DNA of 64,000 nt, from assembly GCA_916700875.1 (NCBI GenBank), contig CAKAKS010000296.1:186001-250000 (forward strand), given 5' to 3'. This document shows positions 55,881-64,000 of this stretch, one piece after another (within the stretch, counting starts at the first letter, position 1; each line of letters starts with the position of its first letter). The position numbers and the translations under genes were made by a program. The notes beneath the pieces are model-generated. The model was not told where the DNA came from and made no database searches. It saw only the letters and a program-made list of their open reading frames with translations. This stretch comes from Sebastes aleutianus. Lineage: Eukaryota > Chordata > Actinopteri > Perciformes > Sebastidae.

Positions 55881-56444
55881 GGTTTTTCAGTTTAAAGTGA
55901 CAGAAAGTCTCCACCTGGAGGTCAGGAGGGAAACTACAGCTACATGGTTTATATAATGTATTATATTATATTATGACCTATTTGTCATAAGCCAGACTAC
56001 TGAAGTATATATATGTAGTTGATTTTCTATAAACTTTAATCTTTGGACTGATAGTGGTTGGTAAAGTCAAATAATACGACATCAGAGGTAAAATCATTGC
56101 TTTCCCGTCGGGTCAGTGTTACAGGAACTCTTAGCCTGCCAGTTAGCCTTTTAACAAACAAATACCAACATCTATAAGCCACTGAGGGGCGGACGGGAGA
56201 ACTTGTTTGGACGCGTGCTCTAAAAACAAACCAATGTCCAGTTCGCTGTGTAACGTTGGATCACTTCCATTTATTTACAGTTTCACATCTCACCATCATG
56301 TTCTTCCCCTGCAGGCATACATGAACTCTGTCATCCACAGATTAAAGTGAAACTAACTACATTAAGGCACCGACACAGAACAGTAACTAATGAATGAGGG
56401 ATGTTTCATGGAGATATCTATTACATTTTTAAAATTACAACTTT

Positions 56445-56653
56445 ATAATATCATGACTTCAATGTGGCCCTAATACTCCGTCGTACCGTCGTACCGTCGT
56501 ACCGTCGTACCGTCGTACCGTAGACCTACAACAATGATAAATAAAAATGAAAATGTAAACGAAAAAACAGTTATTCATTTCCACTAATGTCTTTTATAGA
56601 TCCACAGGGAGCCACTGGAGAGGAGCTGAAGAGGCGCAGGTTGCTGACCCCTG
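56445..56653. mobile_element. hAT-like element, right half
   Basis: Copy of 9955-10168. No matching left half is present beyond zinc-finger gene 4. Confidence 0.7.
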
Positions 56654-56839
56654 GACTAAACCATACAACAAATTAAAATATTGAGCAATTGGATGACATC
56701 ATAGTTAAATCCCTTCATTTTAATAATTATACTGTAACACACAGCGGTGACATCAACATACTGCTTATCCAATCCCTGCCGCTTTCACTACGCTGTGGCG
56801 TCTCCATGGTGACGTCTGGTGTCTTTCCTGTGGATGTGA

Positions 56840-57054
56840 AAAAAATAAATAAATAAAAATAAAAATATATATATACTGTACGTATAAATACTTATTTTAA
56901 TTTTTTTATATTTTTTGATTTAATAAAAAAATGAAAAATAAATATATATATTTAATTATATATATATTTATTTTTATCTATATTTATTTTTATATATTTA
57001 TTTTTTATAAAATTTTATAAAAAAATTATAAAATATATATATATATACAGTATA

Positions 57055-57085
<31 letters not shown>

Positions 57086-57108
57086 TAAATATTTTTTAAT
57101 TTAAATTT
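56840..57108. repeat. AT-rich low-complexity intron segment
   Basis: Counterpart of 10365-10620. Confidence 0.9.
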
Positions 57109-57506
57109 TTTTAACTTGGCATCCCAGTTTACCACCCTGTTACCTGTTAGAGTGTATGTCTCTGTATACGAGTCCCAGGACGACGGTGGACATCAGGTAA
57201 GGAGCTCCCACCACCAGGTGACACACCAGTCTGGAGACAGACAGGAGGCGTGCTGCTGCAGGAGCACCAGGACCTGCTGGTGGTGAAACAACCAGATCCA
57301 TAAATACTGTATCTGATATGAACGTCAAACATGAGGCGGCATGTGGAGCATCTGGCCTCATGACCTGCGGGCTGTATAACATTCAACAGCTTATTAGACG
57401 TGTGTTTCCGGAGCTCACCTCCCGTCACGTTTCCAGTAAAACCATCAGACGGTCGACCTGCCTCTCCTCTCTCCGTGGCTCCTCCTGTGTATGAAAACCA
57501 GTACGC

Positions 57507-58033
57507 AACAAAACTACTTAGTTAGGATTAGGCAACAAAACTACTTAGTTAGGATTAGGCAACAAAACTACTTAGTTAGGATTAGGCAACAAAACTACTT
57601 AGTTAGGTTTAGGCAACAAAACTACTTAGTTAGGTTTAGGCAACAAAACTACTTAGTTAGGTTTAGGCAACAAAACTACTTAGTTAGGTTTAGGCAACAA
57701 AACTACTTAGTTAGGTTTAGGCAACAAAACTACTTAGTTAGGTTTAGGCAACAAAACTACTTAGTTAGGTTTAGGTAACAAAACTACTTAGTTAGGTTTA
57801 GGCAACAAAACTACTTAGTTAGGTTTAGGCAACAAAACTACTTAGTTAGGTTTAGGCAACAAAACTACTTAGTTAGGTTTAGGCAACAAAACTACTTAGT
57901 TATGTTTAGGCAACAAAACTACTTAGTTAGGTTTAGGCAACAAAACACTTAGTTAGGTTTAGGCAACAAAACTACTTAGTTAGGTTTAGGCAACAAAACT
58001 ACTTAGTTAGGTTTAGGCAACAAAACTACTTAA
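57507..58033. repeat. 27-bp minisatellite, about 19 copies, hybrid array
   Basis: The left flank matches that of the array at 22306 (TM-Ig2 intron); the right flank matches that of the array at 34995 (signal-Ig1 intron). Confidence 0.97.
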
Positions 58034-59004
58034 TTGGGTGTTAATTGGAAAATATTTGACAAATCCATTAATTATCAGAACTATGTAAAAATGATTTACT
58101 TTGTACCTCGAAAAGACTTTAAATTTGAAGTTAAGGTGCAAATGCAGGGGTTTAAACCAAATGTGAGGTAAATGAATGATAACATATGCAAGGTTTAAGG
58201 GTTAAAACAATCCTTAAAGTTTACCAAATAGCATGAAATCCATAGATAGATGGATAGATGGATCGATAGATGGATCGATTTTAAGGGGCCTAATGATCCA
58301 TTAAAAATACCTTATATCAAAATCCATTATTCAACACATTAATCGTCCTCTTAAAATCCCATTATCTTAAAAAAATGAAGGAATTCTGTTTCGCAGTGAT
58401 AAAAAAACAAACAGCTGCTTTCTGTAACACAACCTGCAGTTTGAATAATAGAAATTAAATTGTTCTACGAATAGACGCTAATAGACGACGTTCTCCACTA
58501 GAACTTGTGCATTAAGAAAAAGCCTGTTTTGATATGAGAAGTGTGTTAAAGTTAAAGTTAAAGTAAAGGTGACGTTACTCACAGAGTGCGAGGAGGAAGC
58601 CTGTGAACTCCATCCTGTCTCGATGCTGACTGACGGTTAAACCGGATAAAGAAGAAGCTTCATAATGAAGGTTAATAATAACTGAGCGGAGCGTTGAACC
58701 ACAGACAGACTGTTATTTTCATCCCAGCTTGAGAACTAATGAAGACTTTCAGACGAGTCTCAGACGCACTAATAGAACCAACTTGTTCATACGGCTTTGT
58801 CACAGTGTTGGTTGGTATATTAAGACATGAAGACAAACCACCAACATTATCTCTGTACACAGAAGAACTTCAGAATAACCATCATTTATAAATGGTAAAT
58901 ACTGTGTATAAGAAGTGGACGGAGTCACCATGACGTCACCCTCCACTAGTTTGAGGACTACAGTTTTGAATGCTTGAGTTCAGCATTTTGGCCGTCGCCA
59001 TCCG

Positions 59005-59130
59005 TCTACTACTAACATCATTTACACTATTTACTACTACCACTACTACTAATACTACTACTACTACTACCACTACTACTAATACTACTACTACTACTAA
59101 TACTACTACTACTACTACCACCACTACTAC

Positions 59131-59217
<87 letters not shown>

Positions 59218-59259
59218 CATAATTTACACTATTTACTACTACCACTACTACTACTACTA

Positions 59260-59293
<34 letters not shown>

Positions 59294-59314
59294 CATAATT
59301 TACACTATTTACTA

Positions 59315-59345
<31 letters not shown>

Positions 59346-59379
59346 CATAATTTACACTATTTACTACCACCACTACTAC

Positions 59380-59415
<36 letters not shown>

Positions 59416-59482
59416 TAACACTACTACTACTACTAACATAATTTACACTATTTACTACTACTACTACTACCACCACCATTTC

Positions 59483-59514
<32 letters not shown>

Positions 59515-59765
59515 TTTGTACTACTACTACCACCATTTCTACTATCACTACTACCACCATTTCTACTACTACTACTACTACCACTACTACCACCATTTCT
59601 ACTACTACTACTACTACGACCACCATTTCTACTACTACTACTACTACCACCATTTCTACTACTACTACTACTACTACCACCATTTGTAATACTTCTACTA
59701 CTACTACTACCATCATTTTTACTACTACTACTGACTAGTACTAGTGCTAGTAGTAGTAGTACTGA
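59005..59765. repeat. 0.75-kb (TAC)n composite satellite
   Basis: Counterpart of 35962-39165 but about a quarter as long; the spacer is mostly CATAATTTACACTATTTACT here. Confidence 0.97.
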
Positions 59766-62530
59766 CAAAATGTGATATAAATGTGCATAAATTCATGCAC
59801 TTAACAAATATCTGAGATGTCGTGGAACAGAAGTATAAAGCAGCAGAAAAGGGAAATACTCCAGTAAAGTACAAGTACCTCAAAATTGTATGCAAGTACT
59901 TTACTTGAGTAAAAGTACTTAGTTACTTCCCACCTGTGATTATCCAGGTGAAGCGTCGCAGCTGAGAGTAAACTGAGGTGAGAGCCTGAAGAGACAACGT
60001 CAGCTCTCGACTGAAAATACATCTTTTTATTATCAAACCCACCGTCTGACCTTTAGGTAACAAGTGAACAAGAAAACATGAACATCAGGTAACACTTTAA
60101 TAAAAGTAACGTTGATGGAGCTTCACGGATCGTCTTCATTCATCCGACTTTAAACCAGCAGCTCGTCTCACGGATTCATTCAACAACAAAGAATGACGTG
60201 AAATTAAGAAAACGGTATAAAAAAGAAGAACAGACGACTGTGAGCTCAGCGTCTCAATACTTTACACATCTGGTAAATATAACTTAAACAATAATCAAGT
60301 ACAGAAAGACATTCACAACAATACTCGTTAAATATTCCACTGGTGAGGACTTCTCAGTGTTCACTTTGACAACGCAGCAGAACTTTGTTTTGAGGACATT
60401 TTGTCTCGTTGATAAGTCCAGATGTGACGAGTTCTGACAGCTGGAATCAAATGGTTTGTTTGGAGCCGCAGCCATCTTGGCTCCAAAACCGCTGCTGAAG
60501 TTGCGACACTCTCGTGAGATGGTTAAAGGTAGGCGTCGACCTTGAATGGTTAGGGTTGCGATAGGTTGTCGGGCAGCGAGGCAGACGTTTTCTCACCTTG
60601 GGGATTTAGCTTCTAGACACGACCCTTCACGTTTTTGGTATCGACTAGGGATGTTAATAATTAACCGTTAACCGACATTAAGCATTTTAACCGATTTCGG
60701 CTAAAAGATATATTGATAATTAATTAAAAAGCTGAGCGTCTCAGAGGAGCGGCTCGTCTCTTTAAGGAGGAAAGCTGGTCCACCTTAACAGCCCACCTTA
60801 AGAGGCGGAGCCGGAGTTGCAGGATACAGGAAGTCGGCTCCGGTCTCTCCAGCTCTCTTGAGCGGAGCGGAGGAGTTGTAGTTCAGTAGTATTTATTCAC
60901 CGACAAATAAACTGTCCACACACTGCTACACCTACGATCACAGCTAGAACGCCACCAACAACCTCACACTCACCGCCAACACACACACACGGTCTGTTGG
61001 AAACTCGCTAAAGTTACGCAGACTACGTGTGGCGGCGGCGAGCACGAAGCCTCCGGCAATGATAGAGCTGCTAACGTAGCACAAATACACACACTGTTTG
61101 TTGGACACTCGCTAACGTTACGCCGGGCAGACACACAGCTGACAACCTGCTAAATAAACTAAATGTGCGGTGGAGACTTTTACTGGGAAAGTGGCTGCAT
61201 GTCCGCGACACTACACGCAGCATCGTAGCTGCTAAGATTGCATGAGAGGCACTAATCTTGTCGGTTAACGGTTAATAATCGGTTAACGAGGGTCGGTTAT
61301 CGGTTATGAAAATGTTTAAAATTAGCATCCCTACTATCGGCCCAATCACGTTCGTAACACCGAAAATGAAAACTAAAAGTTTCAGAAATTCTGATTAGAT
61401 TGTAGTTTCATTCTCATAACTAGATAGTTTTCTGATTTAAATCCCAATTCTTCCAATTCCAGGCTGTTATTTATTTAGACGAGTTCTTGTACGGCTGCTT
61501 GCGTTTACAACATTTGACATTTAAGAAATTCAGGTTCTGTTTCTGCACAACTTTTTGTGACATCCAAACCTCTCCGTGTTAGCGTGTGATTTCTGCAGGT
61601 CACACTGCACCAGTTATGTCACCGTGTTTAGTTCTGTTCATGTTTATGGACATTTGGAAGTTCTTCTGAAAGATATTCTGGTGTGATTTGACTCTAATCT
61701 GCCCCCTAGTGGCGACACGTTTTAGTCCTCCAGGTCCACACACATTACAGGCATTAACACTGGTATCACAGCTGCCTGTCTACACGTAGACGCTAAAAGC
61801 AAACACATCCCTGTGCTAGCAGTTAGTAAGCATCGTCGTGATAATTCCTGTATTGTGAAAGCTGCTTTTCACCTCCTCAGCTGGTTCATCTGTTGCTGTT
61901 TCATCCCTCCACATCTACGGCAGCAGGTTGGAAGTTTAACTCCATTTTGTCAGAATCGGTAGTTTGGACTTACTGGCACTTTTCTGAAACTCTTTTGGGC
62001 ACCTGAAACTAATTTAAATGTTAAATTAGATCGAGACAGAGATGTTTGTTATGATAGATAACATGCACGGATCGAAGATACGGCTGCAACCAAAGACGCG
62101 TCAGAAGCACGGCGAGTAAACCTCCAACGAACGGCGTGATGATAAACCGTCACAAGCCTCACGATGTTTCCTTTCATGGTTCCTGCTGCTGAACCATCCA
62201 GAGAGAGCGACAGTGTTTGTGTTTACAATCAAGTAACAGAGAATAAGACAAAGTTGTGATGAGGACAGCGAGCGAGCAGCATCCGGCAGTGAAGTGAAAC
62301 TTTTAACGACTTGTCTTCTTCCTGTTGGAAGTTCATCGTCCACGTGAGTCTGAACGTTTCACGTCAGATCCGGTAGGATGATGAACCGCACGGTGACCTT
62401 TTTTGGGGATTAAACTGGCGATCATGATAAGGTAAACGTCTCTTCCTCAGGAGAGAGCTGGAAATGCTGGTTCTAAATAAATAAATAAACTGATGTTAAA
62501 GTCCTCCGTCTTTCCGTCTCAGCGTCGGGG
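59766..62530 (-). other. Probable long 3' UTR of the sphingomyelin-synthase-like copy 2
   Basis: Near-identical to 39166-41899, with the AATAAA equivalent near 60025. No coding exon seen. Confidence 0.4.
60656..61333. mobile_element. hAT-type MITE, second copy
   Basis: Copy of 40034-40721 with small differences. Confidence 0.75.
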
Positions 62531-63776
62531 TCACTCGTCCCTCCCCGCCTCCACCATCCGGTAGCGCTGCCTGCAGGACGAAGGCAGCGCCACCGGCCAC
62601 GAGAACTCGACGGGAACCGTCGTCTGGACGTTCCTCTCCAGGAAGTTGAAGACGGGGTTCCACCACGTCCTCGACAGGTAGTTGTTGGGAGCTTGATGCA
62701 GCGCCTGAGCAGAAATACACACAATATTAATAACAAGAAATGACTTTAATTAGTTTAATCAATTAGTTGATGAGTCAGTCGACTCTTGATAATTGATTTG
62801 TTGTCTTTACAGCTCCTCAGATCGGACTATTCGATGCTTTTGTATATGATATATAATAAACAGAATGTTTTTGGTTGGATAAAAATTAGGGCTGTCAATC
62901 GATTCAAATATTTAATCGCAGTTAATTGCATGATTGTCCACTAATCAACATCATTATGTAGTTATTTCAGCATAATTTTGATCTGTTTATTGATATTAAA
63001 TCACAGCACAATCTGTTTATTGTGGGTTCATACGTTCAGTAGAGACATGTGGCTGCTAGAGACAGTCAGTGTGATGGTACTGTATGTGAATACAGCTCGC
63101 CGCCGGGTGACGTTATGAAACCAGACACGACAGAGTTTGGTTTTCTGACATATATGGGACTTCACCAACATGTACAAAGCAGCTACAGTGGTTAATTATT
63201 CCTGGTTGACGGAGGAAATGTTGTTGGTATCTATGGAGACAAGCTCCGTCTAGAGCGAATGAACACCAGTGATCCCGGCGGTCCGACTCGCGTGAGCAAA
63301 ACGAGGTTAAAAGTCGCTTCTCTCTTGATGTGAATGCAGCATAAGTCTATTTCAGCCAGCGTTCTCCTCCCCTTCCGATATCTCTTTTGAAGGGCTTCGT
63401 CGCTGCATCCTGGGCTTAGCGCAGCCCAAGACGACTGTAATTGGTTTAAAGAAATACCAACAAGCCAGAGCGTTTCACATCCGTACTGTAAATGAAGGTA
63501 ATGTGATTTAAAACTTGATGCATAGTGACATCATTTCTCAGACCTCAATCTCACTTAGGAGCAATATGCAGTACAAGTACACGTAGTACTGCCTGCGTCT
63601 GGTACCTACGTGTGTGTTGGCCATGGTGTGGTACCACCAGAAGGTCCTGGTGGTGGCGAAGTATCCGACCACCACGTCGATGCTGTAGTGCTCGTGAGCG
63701 ATCAGGATGCAGAGGACTCCCGAGGCGCTGAGCAACCAGCAGAACCAGCGGTACCACCACATCCAGCGAGGAGAGT
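62531..63776 (-). CDS. sgms2: Sphingomyelin-synthase-like gene, 3' end (copy 2, runs off the window)
   Basis: Exons 63610-63776 and 62531-62704, same borders and phases as copy 1, intact. Small changes: H to L within the first exon (S-G-V-L-C-I-L here, nearer the family form) and V to E before F-S-W-P. The catalytic H-Y-S-I-D motif and the R-T-F-W-W-Y-H-T-M-A-N segment are kept. The N-terminal exons, including the other catalytic His, would lie beyond 64000. This may be the functional locus, with copy 1 its truncated duplicate; the window cannot prove it. Gene family is certain to my eye; SGMS2 rather than SGMS1 is a judgement from the C-terminal segment. Confidence 0.82.
62888..63370. mobile_element. 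Probable non-autonomous DNA element, second copy
   Basis: Copy of 42257-42740, starting TAGGGCTGTCAATCGATTCA. Confidence 0.45.
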
Positions 63777-64000
63777 CTGCACACACACACACAGACACAC
63801 ACGTTGTAGTAGTACTACTACAGTACACTTCACATTTATTATGTCTTTCTTTGGCATTAAAGTGTTGTCAGCTGACCTTAATAAAAGTCGTACATCATCA
63901 GCAACTGTTACAGTAGATTACTTTCACTTATATATATTTATCAAATATCTTAATAAATATCTAAATCTGTTTAAATAAAATATTTACATCATTATCTTAC

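Larger units (their letters stand above)
56788..58613 (-). pseudogene. Fc-receptor-like fragment E (signal, transmembrane and tail exons; no Ig exon)
   Basis: Signal exon 58583-58613, transmembrane exon 57144-57306 and tail exon 56788-56827 all match the complete gene and keep splice sites. Between the first two lies one continuous 27-bp minisatellite and no Ig exon. Direct splicing would be in phase and give a peptide of about 77 residues with no ectodomain. The simplest reading is a receptor gene disabled by loss of both Ig exons. Confidence 0.85.

Overview
The window is vertebrate, and most likely percomorph teleost, DNA. It has spliced genes with consensus GT/AG sites, long C2H2 zinc-finger exons, fish-type Fc-receptor-like immunoglobulin (Ig) exons, a sphingomyelin-synthase 3' end, L1, Rex3/RTE-like, hAT and LTR elements, and many large minisatellites. 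The species cannot be named from sequence alone. Every gene I can support lies on the minus strand.

Layout. A unit of about 10-11 kb is repeated in tandem. In plus-strand order each unit holds: 3'-part exons of an Fc-receptor-like gene (tail, transmembrane, second Ig), a hAT-like end, an L1 3' fragment, a C2H2 zinc-finger gene with three coding exons and an ETS-site promoter, and a second, inverted hAT-like end. Zinc-finger genes lie at 3763-8635 (14 fingers), 14569-20051 (18), 25635-30017 (12) and 49088-55178 (34). For all four, the summed exon lengths and splice phases give one open reading frame.

Only one Fc-receptor-like gene is complete (31843-35574, five coding exons, 247 residues). 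The copies at 1-1557, 10303-11874 and 21699-23286 have only the second Ig exon and what follows. The copy at 56788-58613 keeps the signal exon, transmembrane exon and tail but no Ig exon.

A larger duplication covers zinc-finger gene, receptor gene and the sphingomyelin-synthase-like 3' end. It is seen as 25.6-43.4 kb and again as 49.1-64.0 kb. The two large copies are separated by a gag-only LTR retrotransposon (43424-48482) with a tRNA-Met primer site, and by an unidentified repeat that replaces the 3' end of the fourth zinc-finger array. The sphingomyelin-synthase copy at 41900-43145 therefore has only its last two exons before the retrotransposon; the copy at 62531-63776 runs off the window.

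How the parts relate. The zinc-finger genes are probably nuclear DNA-binding proteins of the fast-evolving fish C2H2 class. The receptor-like gene encodes a two-Ig membrane protein with a tail lacking tyrosine. The lipid enzyme acts in Golgi or plasma membrane. I see no shared pathway: the link is physical co-amplification, driven by tandem duplication, minisatellite recombination and transposons.
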